Shown: piece after piece, positions 44,803 to 52,898 of the stretch | How the letters are laid out: each line of letters begins with the position of its first letter | Numbering within the stretch: position 1 is the first letter of the stretch | From: an uncultured Burkholderiales bacterium | GTDB lineage: Bacteria; Pseudomonadota; Gammaproteobacteria; Burkholderiales; Burkholderiaceae_C | Assembly (NCBI GenBank): GCA_943908475.1 | Contig: CALTTG010000008.1 | Coordinates: 1 to 64,000, forward strand | DNA: 64,000 nt | Direction of reading: 5' to 3' | Made by a program: the position numbers and the translations under genes | Notes under the pieces: model-generated | Told to the model about the DNA's origin: nothing | What the model saw: only the letters and a program-made list of their open reading frames with translations | The model's database searches: none

Positions 44803-45590
44803 ACTCACCCTTGGCTGCATCAGGGCCGGTGTTGCACCGGTGCGCTGACCCCATCGAACTGGCCCGAGCTGTGGCCGATGCGGTTGCTCAAGGGCTGAAC
44901 CAGGGCCTGAGCCAGGCCGTGTCTGACGCGCTGACCGCACCTTCGGCGCGGGCCAAGCTGGTCGTGTCGGGCGGCAAAACCCCCGTGGCGATGTGGCGTG
45001 TGCTGCGTGAATGCGGCCTGCCGTGGTCTCGGGTGGACATCACCCTGGCCGACGAACGCTGGGTGCCTGCCGACCACCCGGACAGCAATGGTGCGCTGGT
45101 GGCGCAGCATCTGTTGCAGGGCCGGGCGGCTGAGGCCACCTGGTGGCCACTGTATCGCCCCGATCTGTGGGCGGCCCAGCCCTTGGCGCCAGACGCGCAG
45201 ACCTGTGAACGCCTGCAGGCCGTTTTCCAGACCGCGTGGGCCCCACCACCTGATGTGGTGGTGCTGGGCATGGGCGGCGATGGACACACTGCATCGTGGT
45301 TTCCCGGCCAGCGACTGCCCGATGACCCGGCGATCTGGTTCATGGCCGTGCCCATGCCGGAAGCCCCCAATGTGCGGCAGCCCCGATTGAGCTTCACCCC
45401 CAGCTGGCTGCTTTCGGCCCGGCATCTGATCGTGCAGCTGCAGGGCGCGGACAAAGAGGCCATGTTGGCCCGGGCCCTCATGCCGCCCACGGGCGATGCG
45501 GCGGTCGACGCCCGAGAGGCCCTGGCGTGCCCGATCCGTCGGGCGCTCTGGGCGCCTGGCGTGTCGGCCCAGGTGTACTACTCGCCCTGA
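44799..45590 (+). CDS. pgl: 6-phosphogluconolactonase
   Basis: Hydrolyses 6-phosphogluconolactone in the oxidative pentose phosphate pathway. The 263 residues show the family marks LVVSGGKTPVAMWRVL near residue 55, ADERWVPADHPDSN near 86, and VVLGMGGDGHTASWFPG near 155. The start at 44799 overlaps the TetR stop (ATGA). No zwf or edd gene is adjacent in the window. It converges on the CorC-like gene, whose end overlaps by 13 nt. Confidence 0.93.
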   Translation: MNSPLAASGPVLHRCADPIELARAVADAVAQGLNQGLSQAVSDALTAPSARAKLVVSGGKTPVAMWRVLRECGLPWSRVDITLADERWVPADHPDSNGALVAQHLLQGRAAEATWWPLYRPDLWAAQPLAPDAQTCERLQAVFQTAWAPPPDVVVLGMGGDGHTASWFPGQRLPDDPAIWFMAVPMPEAPNVRQPRLSFTPSWLLSARHLIVQLQGADKEAMLARALMPPTGDAAVDAREALACPIRRALWAPGVSAQVYYSP

Positions 45591-46876
45591 GCCTCGGGGA
45601 GTTGGGTGACCAGCACCTTGTCGATGCGCTTGCCATCCATGTCGACCACTTCAAACCGCCAGCCGTCCCACTCGACATGGTCGGTGGTGCGAGGCAGGCG
45701 CCCCAACAGCATCATGACCATGCCGGCGAGCGTGTTGTAGCGCCCACGGTCTTCATCGGGCAGGGCCTTCATCTCCAAGCGATCTTTGAGTTCAGGCACC
45801 GGGATCAAGCCGTCGATCAGCCAAGACCCATCGTCTCGCTGCATGGCCCAATTCTCTTCTTCGGTGTCGCTCGTGAACTCGCCCGTGATCGCTTCCAACA
45901 CGTCGCGCAGGGTGATCACCCCCTGGACTTCACCGTACTCGTCCACCACGAACACCATCTGCGAGCTCGATGCCCTGAAATGCTCCAGCAACTCCATGCC
46001 CGAGAGGGTTTCAGGCACGAACACCGCGGGCAGCATGCCCTCTTCGATGTTGGCGGTCTGGGTTGCGGCCATCTGCTGCAGCAACTGCTGGGCGGTGATC
46101 ACGCCCACGACATCTTCCAGACCCCCTCGGCACACCGGGTAACGAGAGTGTCCGTGGGTCTGGATCACGGCGAGGTTTTCGTCCAGTGGCGCCTCGATGT
46201 CCAGCCAAGCCATGTCGCTGCGCGGAATCATCATCGAGCCAATTTGGCGGTCGTCCAGGCGGAACACGTTGCGAACCATCTGGTGCTCGTGGGCCTCGAT
46301 CACGCCGGCATCCAGGCCTTCTTCCAGGCTGGCTGCGATTTCCTCTTCCGTCACGCTTCGGTTGCCGCTGTCCTTGATGCCCAGCAGGCTCAAAGTGGCA
46401 TCGGTGGCAAACGTCAGCATCTTGACGAAAGGTTTGGTCAGGCTGGACAGCCACCGCATGGGGATGGCCACCAGCCGCGCCACGGGCTCCGGGTACATCT
46501 GACCGATGCGCTTGGGCACCAGCTCGCCAAAGATGATGGTCACGAAGGTGATGACCAGGACGACCAGGCCCGTGGCCGTCAGGCTCGCAAAGGGGGCCAC
46601 CAACGGGAAGTTGTCGCTCAGCCACGTGGCCAGCGGTGCCGAGAAGGCGGCTTCACCGACGATACCGTTGAGCACGCCAATCGACGTGATCCCGATTTGC
46701 ACGGTGGACAGGTACTGCGTGGGGTTGTCTTGCAGGTCCATGGCGGCCCGGGCGCCGTCGTCGCCGGCCTCGGTCATCACCTGCAGGCGGGCCTTTCGGC
46801 TGGAGGCCAGGGCCATTTCAGACATGGCAAACAGGCCGTTGAGAACAATCAAGAAAAGCAGTAACGCGAGGTCCAT
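45578..46876 (-). CDS. HlyC/CorC (CNNM)-family membrane protein
   Basis: A 432-residue membrane protein with an N-terminal DUF21/CNNM transmembrane domain (MDLALLLFLIVLNGLFAMSEMAL, three to four segments), two CBS domains (around MIPRSDMAWLDIEAPLDENLA and VFVVDEYGEVQGVITLRDVLEAITGEF), and a C-terminal CorC_HlyC transporter-associated domain. Family members move or sense Mg2+/Co2+ or other divalent ions. The frame is open 40 codons upstream, but the ATG at 46876 matches the family start. Divergent from apaH across 72 nt. Confidence 0.93.
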   Translation of the reverse strand: MDLALLLFLIVLNGLFAMSEMALASSRKARLQVMTEAGDDGARAAMDLQDNPTQYLSTVQIGITSIGVLNGIVGEAAFSAPLATWLSDNFPLVAPFASLTATGLVVLVITFVTIIFGELVPKRIGQMYPEPVARLVAIPMRWLSSLTKPFVKMLTFATDATLSLLGIKDSGNRSVTEEEIAASLEEGLDAGVIEAHEHQMVRNVFRLDDRQIGSMMIPRSDMAWLDIEAPLDENLAVIQTHGHSRYPVCRGGLEDVVGVITAQQLLQQMAATQTANIEEGMLPAVFVPETLSGMELLEHFRASSSQMVFVVDEYGEVQGVITLRDVLEAITGEFTSDTEEENWAMQRDDGSWLIDGLIPVPELKDRLEMKALPDEDRGRYNTLAGMVMMLLGRLPRTTDHVEWDGWRFEVVDMDGKRIDKVLVTQLPEAQGE

Positions 46877-46948
46877 GTGGGGCACCAGCAAAGGCTGGGC
46901 CAGCGGTCGAGATGACTGGAATTTATCAGAATCGCTGAAAATGCCCGA

Positions 46949-47776
46949 ATGATCTATTTGCTCGGTGACCTGCAGGGGTGTGGTGACCCCCTCCATCGGC
47001 TGCTCGACGAAGTGGCGTTCTCACCTTCGCGTGACCACTTGTTCGTGTTGGGTGATTTGGTGAACCGGGGGCCCGATTCGCTGGGGGTCTTGCAGCGGCT
47101 GCGTGCGCTGGGGGCGTCGGCCACCTGCCTGTTGGGCAACCATGACCTGCATTTGTTGGCTGTGGCGCACGGCGTGCGCAAGCCGCATCGCAGCGACACC
47201 CTGGACCCCATCTTGCAAGCCCCCGACCGGGCCGATTGGCTGAATTGGCTCCGACACCAGAAACTGGCGGTGCAGGCCCATGGGTGGTTGATGGTGCACG
47301 CGGGTGTGCCGCCTCAGTGGGATGCGGCCCAGACCTTGGCCTTGGCTGCCGAGGTGGAGGCCATGTTGCGAGGACCGGAGTTGGCAGACTTCTTGCCCCA
47401 GATGTATGGCAACGAGCCCGATCGCTGGTCTGATGACTTACAGGGCGTGCCTCGGTGGCGCTGTGCGGTCAACGCCCTGACCCGGCTGCGCTTTTGCGCG
47501 ACCGACGGGACGATGGACTTCCTCACCAAAGACGGGGCAGGGGCTGCGCCCGAAGGCTTCATGCCCTGGTTCGAGGTGCCTGGCCGCCGCAGCGAGGGGC
47601 AGCCGGTGGCCTTTGGACATTGGTCCACCCTGGGGTTCATCAACCGCGATGACCTGCTCTCGCTGGACACAGGCTGTGTGTGGGGCGGGCACCTCACGGC
47701 CGTGCGCTTGACCGACCACGGCCGCGAGGTGATTCAGATTCCGTGCGCCCAAAGCCAGAAGCCGGGTCTGGCGTGA
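46949..47776 (+). CDS. apaH: Symmetrical bis(5'-nucleosyl)-tetraphosphatase
   Basis: Hydrolyses Ap4A to two ADP. Metallophosphatase motifs are all visible: GDLQGCGD near the start, LGDLVNRGPDS near residue 35, GNHDLHLLA near 64, and VHAGVPPQWD near 115. The C-terminal His motif is FGHWSTLG. Its length of 275 residues matches E. coli ApaH (280). The start ATG lacks an obvious Shine-Dalgarno sequence. The tRNA-Ser follows 18 nt after its stop. Confidence 0.95.
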   Translation: MIYLLGDLQGCGDPLHRLLDEVAFSPSRDHLFVLGDLVNRGPDSLGVLQRLRALGASATCLLGNHDLHLLAVAHGVRKPHRSDTLDPILQAPDRADWLNWLRHQKLAVQAHGWLMVHAGVPPQWDAAQTLALAAEVEAMLRGPELADFLPQMYGNEPDRWSDDLQGVPRWRCAVNALTRLRFCATDGTMDFLTKDGAGAAPEGFMPWFEVPGRRSEGQPVAFGHWSTLGFINRDDLLSLDTGCVWGGHLTAVRLTDHGREVIQIPCAQSQKPGLA

Positions 47777-47794
47777 CCTACAATGCGAACCCAT

Positions 47795-47885
47795 GGGTGT
47801 GTGGCCGAGCGGTTTAAGGCACCGGTCTTGAAAACCGGCGAGGGTTAGTAGCCCTCCGTGAGTTCGAATCTCACCGCACCCGCCA
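47795..47885 (+). tRNA. tRNA-Ser(TGA)
   Basis: A 91-nt class II tRNA. The acceptor GGGTGTG pairs with CGCACCC, the anticodon loop CTTGAAA gives anticodon TGA (Ser), and a long variable arm (GAGGGTTAGTAGCCCTC) follows. The T loop is TTCGAAT, and CCA is encoded. The hipBA toxin-antitoxin pair lies just beyond. Confidence 0.96.
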
Positions 47886-47916
47886 ATCAAAACATGCCGC
47901 TCGCTTGACGTGACAA

Positions 47917-47945
47917 GAAGCCCTGCTGGTCGGGGCTTTCTTCTT
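47917..47945 (+). terminator. Rho-independent terminator after tRNA-Ser
   Basis: A hairpin with stem AAGCCC / GGGCTT and an 8-nt loop is followed by TTCTTCTTGTT, 31 nt after the tRNA end. It should end the tRNA transcript. Confidence 0.7.
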
Positions 47946-48029
47946 GTTGGTGAATGGGCCGCTGTCAGCACACCCTCAGCGTGCGATGGCGGTTGGATAC
48001 GGGGCGCCAGATTGACCCATGCTGAGAGG

Positions 48030-49397
48030 TCAAAGCCAAGTGGGCCTGATGCTCTGCACGTGAGTTGCTGCGGCACGATGTCGGGCACATGCCAGGCTGA
48101 CTTGATCAGTGACCGCTTCGATCGTGTCTTTGCCGACATTGCCCCGGTGGGCAGACTGACGGGCTGCGGGAAGCGCCCCGCTCACCTTGTTGATCAAGCC
48201 GGTCATTTGTTGGGCCATCGCCGCAGGCCGCAATCCTGCTTCTTGGCCCAGCTGCGCCCAGTCGAATGGCGTGATGTCGGCTTCGGTGAACGCATTTCCC
48301 ACGGCCATGGCCAGCGTGCTCGACAACTGCGTGTCCTTGAGCGCGGGGATGCACACCACGTCGTAGGCCGGCGCCAGGCTCACACCCGAGGGGTGAACGA
48401 AGAACGACAGGTTCTTGCCGTGGGCGTCGGTGTTGCCGATCAGCACCTGGAAGATGGCCCAGCGCAGCAGGGCCAGTCGGTCCACAGCGGGTTGCAGGCT
48501 GTGTTGGTTGATCGCCTGAAAGAGTGCCCGCAGACTGGCGCCATCTCGGATGTTGCGCACATCAGGGCCATCACCATAGGGGCGCTCGTATTTCATCCCG
48601 ACTGACAGGCCCAGCAGTTGGCAGCCATCGATCAGATGCAGTCGCTCGACGCCGGTGGGCGTTTCCTCGCGGTCAAAGCGCTTCACAAACAGCACGGGCT
48701 CGGGCACATGCTCCAGCCAAGTGTCTGCCACAGGCAGCCCCGCTGCGCGGGCCAACTGCATGCACATGAACTCGTTGCCGGGCAACGCGGCCAGGGCAGG
48801 GCGGGTCGGGACCGGTTTGACGATCACGGTAGATGCAAAGGGGCCGCTGTTCACCAGGAACAACTTGCCGTCATGCTCGTACACCGCGATCTTGTCTTGG
48901 TAGCCCGCGATCGACAGACGCACCTGCTGATCCCAGACCGAGAAGGGCAGTCGCGCACGCTCACGGATGCGTTGGGAAAGTTCTGCACGAGTGACCTCGC
49001 GCAATGGGTCTTGTTGCGGCGCAACTGGTGATACGACGGGTTCTGCGACATCGCTCACCGTCAGGCGGATCGCGCCTGCCGTCTCGCGGCCCAGCGCGTG
49101 GATCAGGCCCAACAAGTTCGACTTGGAGACACCATGGGCTTGCGCGGCATGGTCGAGCGCATCACCCTCAGGCAGCAGGTTTTCGAAGAACTGGCGCACG
49201 ATGGCGCTGTGTTGGTCTGGCGACTGGTCGACAGGGGCCTTCAGTGGCAGTTGCGGCCCCAAGGCAAATGCGCCCCGAGCCTTGCCCCAGGCATCGGCAT
49301 ACGCAAACGCAAATCGGTTGGTGTTGGGGTGGTGGTGGAGGTGGCCTGCCACCTGATCCCCGATCCAGACCGTGAGTGCGTGGCCTGGCTCGTTCAT
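48030..49397 (-). CDS. hipA: HipA-like serine/threonine kinase toxin
   Basis: A 455-residue HipA-family kinase. The N-terminal subdomain resembles the HipA N1/Couple_hipA domain (GQVAGHLHHHPNTNRFAFAY, FFENLLPEGD). The kinase region has the ATP-binding LSIAGYQDKIAVY, the catalytic loop IGNTDAHGKNLSFF with the Asp and Asn, and the metal loop LAPAYDVVC. E. coli HipA phosphorylates glutamyl-tRNA synthetase and causes growth arrest. This protein is slightly longer than HipA (440) at the C-terminus. It overlaps the hipB-like gene by 4 nt (ATGA). Confidence 0.92.
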   Translation of the reverse strand: MNEPGHALTVWIGDQVAGHLHHHPNTNRFAFAYADAWGKARGAFALGPQLPLKAPVDQSPDQHSAIVRQFFENLLPEGDALDHAAQAHGVSKSNLLGLIHALGRETAGAIRLTVSDVAEPVVSPVAPQQDPLREVTRAELSQRIRERARLPFSVWDQQVRLSIAGYQDKIAVYEHDGKLFLVNSGPFASTVIVKPVPTRPALAALPGNEFMCMQLARAAGLPVADTWLEHVPEPVLFVKRFDREETPTGVERLHLIDGCQLLGLSVGMKYERPYGDGPDVRNIRDGASLRALFQAINQHSLQPAVDRLALLRWAIFQVLIGNTDAHGKNLSFFVHPSGVSLAPAYDVVCIPALKDTQLSSTLAMAVGNAFTEADITPFDWAQLGQEAGLRPAAMAQQMTGLINKVSGALPAARQSAHRGNVGKDTIEAVTDQVSLACARHRAAATHVQSIRPTWL

Positions 49398-49711
49398 GCA
49401 CCGTCCTTGGGTGACGGCTGTTGCGGTGACTGGCCCAACAAGGCTTGTCGTGCGGTCTCTCGCTGTGGCGGCTGCACGGCAAACACCCCGACGCCCAATT
49501 CACGCGCCACCTTCAGGGCGATGGCCAGACCCACGGAGCCTGTGGCCTTCTCCAGGTCGCTGAGCGTTTGTTTGGACACCCCCACCATCGCTGCGGCATC
49601 GACCAGGGTCATGCCTGCTGCCGTGCGAGCAGCCCGGATCGCCTGACCAAAGGATGGCGGGTCCAGGGTCAGGGGATCGGTGGGGGGCAGCGAGGGGACA
49701 ACGCGCTTCAT
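49394..49711 (-). CDS. hipB: HipB-like antitoxin, XRE-family helix-turn-helix protein
   Basis: A 105-residue DNA-binding protein. The helix-turn-helix (AARTAAGMTLVDAAAMVGVSKQTLSDLEKA) is of the XRE type, of which TLVDAAAMV and SKQTLSDLE are the helices. HipB proteins neutralise HipA and repress the operon. A proline-rich N-terminus precedes the domain. The ATG at 49711 is preferred; a frame of 16 more codons upstream is less likely. It is upstream of and overlaps hipA by 4 nt. Confidence 0.88.
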   Translation of the reverse strand: MKRVVPSLPPTDPLTLDPPSFGQAIRAARTAAGMTLVDAAAMVGVSKQTLSDLEKATGSVGLAIALKVARELGVGVFAVQPPQRETARQALLGQSPQQPSPKDGA

Positions 49712-50078
49712 AAGGCCTACGATAGCAGGATTGATGAGCAATGGCACACCTTCAGTCACTTAAAGCATGCAAAAAAAGGATTAAACGCATTCTTTGGCAC
49801 GTGTGTCTTAAAAAGGCTACTTTAGAAGGAAATTACATCAGCAGCACAGGGTGCGGTGTCGCCCTGGCGTCGCACCGGAGCAGAGCGTTTTGATGGCAGC
49901 GAATGCCCAGGCACTGTGTTCAGGGTTTTCCATCGGTTTGAGTGCATCTGCATCAAATGGTCACTCTGTGAACCGACGCCAGCGCCCAGGGGCACACGGT
50001 GTTGTGATTCAATGCGGCGTCTGTCATTTGGCATTGCACCGTGGTGCGAAGCCGGTTCATCCCATCTGGAGGGGGTAC
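49712..50078. other. Non-coding region between hipB and the CAP lipoprotein gene
   Basis: About 370 nt of divergent upstream DNA. The half next to hipB is A/T-rich (49740-49840) and holds a weak minus-strand promoter candidate, GTGCCA-17 nt-TATCGT. No clear promoter for the lipoprotein gene was found. No gene, tRNA or repeat was seen. Confidence 0.4.
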
Positions 50079-51158
50079 ATGAGCGTGTCGGTGAAGGCCC
50101 TCCGCCTGATCGGTTCTGTGGGACTGGTGGCGGTGTTGTCGGCCTGCGGGGGGGGCGGGGAGCCCGCAGGTGGCACGGCATCCTTGGTGGCGCCCTCTGG
50201 CAATTCGCTGGTGTCGACCGCGGCCGATCTGGCCTTGTACCCGGCCACCTACCAGCCCGGCACCGTGGAGCGTGGCGCTTTCAACGAACTGATGCGGGTG
50301 CGCAGCGCATGCGGCTTTCAACTGCAAACCCAGAACGCCCGACTTGACACTGCAGCGTTCGGGCATGCGTACCACCTCACCGCGAACAGCGTGGCCAGTA
50401 ACACCTTCTTGGCGGGGCACTTTCAGGCCACCGGCTCGGCCTACTTCACAGGGGTGGAGCCCTCCGACCGAGCAACCGCCGCGGGCTACACGTGGCGCTA
50501 CATTGGCGAAATTCTGGACGCCATGAACTACACCTACGGGGCGTCTTTGGTCGACCCGATTGCCCTGAACGAATCACGCGGGCGGCAGTCCATGCGCAAC
50601 CTCGTGCACACCGTCTATCACCTCAGCGGGGCGATGAGCGAGGCCCCCGAGGTGGGTTTGGGGTCCAGCAGCCAGGTGTGGTTGCAATCGGCGGGCCGCA
50701 AGGCCCAGGCCTACCGCTTCGGCGCCTTGTTTGGCATTCAGGTCGGTGCGGCGGCATTGAGCGCTGATGCGGGCGAGGTGTTGAGTTACCCCTGCGCCAA
50801 CCTGACCGATGTGCGCCCCAATTTCAAACCAGCGGTGGAATCGCCCAACCCCTTTCCGTTGATCACGGACACCAGCGTGAACGTGGGCACGCCCATCTAT
50901 TTCAAGGCCAATGCCGGTCAGACCTTGCAGTTGACCTCGTTCAGCTTGAGGCGGTTGAGCACCAACACCCTGGTTGCCACGCAGATGTTCAACCAAGCCA
51001 ACGACCTGGCGGGCGATGTGAAGGCCCATGAAATCTTTCATGTGCCCACATCGGCCTTGATGCCCAATGAGGTCTACACCGTCGTTGCTGCTGGCACCAT
51101 CAATGGCATCACGAGCTGGAGCAAGAGCTTCACGTTCACGACCAGCGCTCTGGAGTGA
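50079..51158 (+). CDS. CAP-domain (SCP/PR1-like) lipoprotein
   Basis: A 359-residue exported protein. The signal peptide ends in a lipobox, LSAC followed by a run of Gly, so it is a lipoprotein. Residues about 65-150 resemble a CAP domain: RSACGFQLQTQNARLDTAAFGHAYHLTANS holds the AAxxHAxY helix, then GHFQATGSAYFTGVEPSDRATAAGY and the GEI segment. The C-terminal part is a beta-rich domain. CAP proteins are secreted proteins of varied and often unknown role; catalytic-site residues are not clearly conserved. A strong GGAGGGGG site precedes the ATG. Confidence 0.7.
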   Translation: MSVSVKALRLIGSVGLVAVLSACGGGGEPAGGTASLVAPSGNSLVSTAADLALYPATYQPGTVERGAFNELMRVRSACGFQLQTQNARLDTAAFGHAYHLTANSVASNTFLAGHFQATGSAYFTGVEPSDRATAAGYTWRYIGEILDAMNYTYGASLVDPIALNESRGRQSMRNLVHTVYHLSGAMSEAPEVGLGSSSQVWLQSAGRKAQAYRFGALFGIQVGAAALSADAGEVLSYPCANLTDVRPNFKPAVESPNPFPLITDTSVNVGTPIYFKANAGQTLQLTSFSLRRLSTNTLVATQMFNQANDLAGDVKAHEIFHVPTSALMPNEVYTVVAAGTINGITSWSKSFTFTTSALE

Positions 51159-51183
51159 CCCCAGGGCGTGGCCGCCAGCCGAG

Positions 51184-52419
51184 TCAAAGCGGCCAGTCGC
51201 AGGCTTTGCCCATGGCGTTGCGAGGCAGTGACTCACCCACGGTGTAGTGCACCGGTCGTGCCGCCGGTGCCAAGTGCCGTTGAGCCCAACGGGTCAGCTC
51301 GGCGATCAACTGCTCGGGGCCCAGCGTGCCCATCTCTGGGAATCGTCGCGGCACGATGAACGCTTTGAGTCGAGGTGAGGGGCCTCCCGAGTGCAACCGC
51401 ACGGTGGCCTGCTCCACCCCAGGGTGCTGGCACAACCGTTGGGCGACCTGGTCGAGGTGAACATTGACGCCCCCCACCTGAACGGCTCCATCGACCCGGG
51501 CCCCAGGCCGGAAGTGCCGTTCATCGAGCCACTCGATGTGGTCTTGCAACGTGATCCGGCCCTCGTCGGGCGACGGTCCCACCCGTTGCAACTGTTGGGG
51601 CTGCGAGGCCACACGTTGCCAGTGGTCATGCAGTCGATACCCAGGCTCTGGCCAGTCGCGCCAGCCAATGCCGGCCGTTTCCGAACTGCCGTAGATGTGC
51701 AGCAAACGCTTCAGCCCGCTGGCCATCACGGCCTGACACACCTCGTCCGGGCAGGGGGCGGTGGACGTGATGCCGATGACGCCTTCAGGCCACTCCGGGT
51801 GCATGCGAGCGACTGCGCGCCACCAATCGGGAAAGCCGATGACCAGGTCACCGGGTTGCAGTTGGGCGCCCAAGGCCACGGGCGATTGACCTTGCAGATC
51901 CAGCACTGGCAGGTCGGGCTGGCCCATGGCGTGCGGCAGCAGCACGGTGAACAGAAAGCCATAGATGTGGTGGCTGCGCACGGCTGAAACGATGCGTTGA
52001 ACCGGCCCCAGCACGTCGTGCATGGCGTGCATTTCCTGCAGCAGGTCTTGCAAGTGGTGCGTACATGACTTGGGGGTGCCGGTGCTGCCGGACGTTCTGA
52101 ATCGCAAGGTGTCAGGCCTTGCGGCCAGGCTGTCTCGCGCGAGGCACAACCACTCGCCCACACGCTGCCCCTGGTCCAGGGCTTGCGCGGCACGCGCATC
52201 TCGCAGGTTGACGGCATCGGCCAGGGCCACAGTCAGACTCAGCCGCTCCAGTGAGTCGGCCCCGAGGTCGTCTTGCCAGTGGAGCCCGTCATGCCATCCA
52301 GCCGGGGGCAGTGGCCAGCCACCTGGGCGCAGCTGTGCCATTTCGGTTTGCAGCACGTCGCGCACATAACGCCGCAAGGATGGCTCGTGTGTCCACCAGT
52401 GAGCCACGTCATGGGTCAT
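51184..52419 (-). CDS. Acyl-carrier domain fused to an AMP-forming ligase (putative chromophore ligase)
   Basis: A 411-residue fusion. Residues about 10-95 look like an acyl carrier domain, with the phosphopantetheine site DDLGADSLERL (Ser56). Residues about 105-411 are an adenylate-forming ligase: RTSGSTGTPKS (P-loop), IYGSSETAGIGW, and the final PRNAMGKACDW with the catalytic Lys near 405. The usual ligase N-terminal subdomain before the P-loop is missing, apparently replaced by the carrier domain. Translationally coupled to the PAS gene (ATGA at 52416). In PYP clusters a p-coumarate CoA ligase activates the chromophore; this enzyme may do so and hold the thioester on its own carrier. That is inference from position, and other aryl or fatty acids are possible. 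Confidence 0.8.
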   Translation of the reverse strand: MTHDVAHWWTHEPSLRRYVRDVLQTEMAQLRPGGWPLPPAGWHDGLHWQDDLGADSLERLSLTVALADAVNLRDARAAQALDQGQRVGEWLCLARDSLAARPDTLRFRTSGSTGTPKSCTHHLQDLLQEMHAMHDVLGPVQRIVSAVRSHHIYGFLFTVLLPHAMGQPDLPVLDLQGQSPVALGAQLQPGDLVIGFPDWWRAVARMHPEWPEGVIGITSTAPCPDEVCQAVMASGLKRLLHIYGSSETAGIGWRDWPEPGYRLHDHWQRVASQPQQLQRVGPSPDEGRITLQDHIEWLDERHFRPGARVDGAVQVGGVNVHLDQVAQRLCQHPGVEQATVRLHSGGPSPRLKAFIVPRRFPEMGTLGPEQLIAELTRWAQRHLAPAARPVHYTVGESLPRNAMGKACDWPL

Positions 52420-52886
52420 CGGGGGCTGCCCCAAGTGGCTTTGAGGCGCTGCAACCGCACGGCCGCCGATTCATCGGTGATCACCACCATCAGGCCATGC
52501 ACGGCGCGGCTGAGCATCAGCACCGTCACCCCCAGCGCGATGGGCGCATCTTCAGGCGACGTGGGGGCGTCGGGCAGCAAGATGCGGTAGTTCTCACACA
52601 CCACGCCGGTGTCGCCCAGGAACGCGGTCACCAAGGTTCGGATGTCGGGGGAGGCCCGGTCCAAGATGCTGAACAGGTTCAACGCCTCGTGCGCCGGGCC
52701 AAAGCCCAGCGGCGCGAGCAGTTGCGCGGCCATGGGGTTCATGACGTCGATGTCGCCATCGGGGGTGGCCCGCACCAAGCCGACCGGCACCAAGTGAATG
52801 AAGTGCAGCAAGGCCCGGTAGTCGGCCAGCAGCGCCTCAGGACTGGGCTGGGTGTCGAGGGGCACGATCGGCAAGGTCCGTGACAT
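52416..52886 (-). CDS. Small single-domain PAS protein
   Basis: A 156-residue soluble protein with a PAS-like pattern: LALADYRALLHFIHL-type helix, VPVGLVRATPDGDIDVMNPMAAQLL as the first strands and helices, NLFSILDRASPDIRTLV, and the C-terminal strands IALGVTVLMLSRAVHGLMVVITDES. No cofactor cysteine (LOV or PYP type) or output domain is recognised. It lies between the PYP-like gene (12-nt gap) and the ligase (4-nt overlap), so it is part of the same operon. It may be a partner that relays the photoreceptor state. Confidence 0.65.
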   Translation of the reverse strand: MSRTLPIVPLDTQPSPEALLADYRALLHFIHLVPVGLVRATPDGDIDVMNPMAAQLLAPLGFGPAHEALNLFSILDRASPDIRTLVTAFLGDTGVVCENYRILLPDAPTSPEDAPIALGVTVLMLSRAVHGLMVVITDESAAVRLQRLKATWGSPR

Positions 52887-52898
52887 GGGGGCCTCCCT

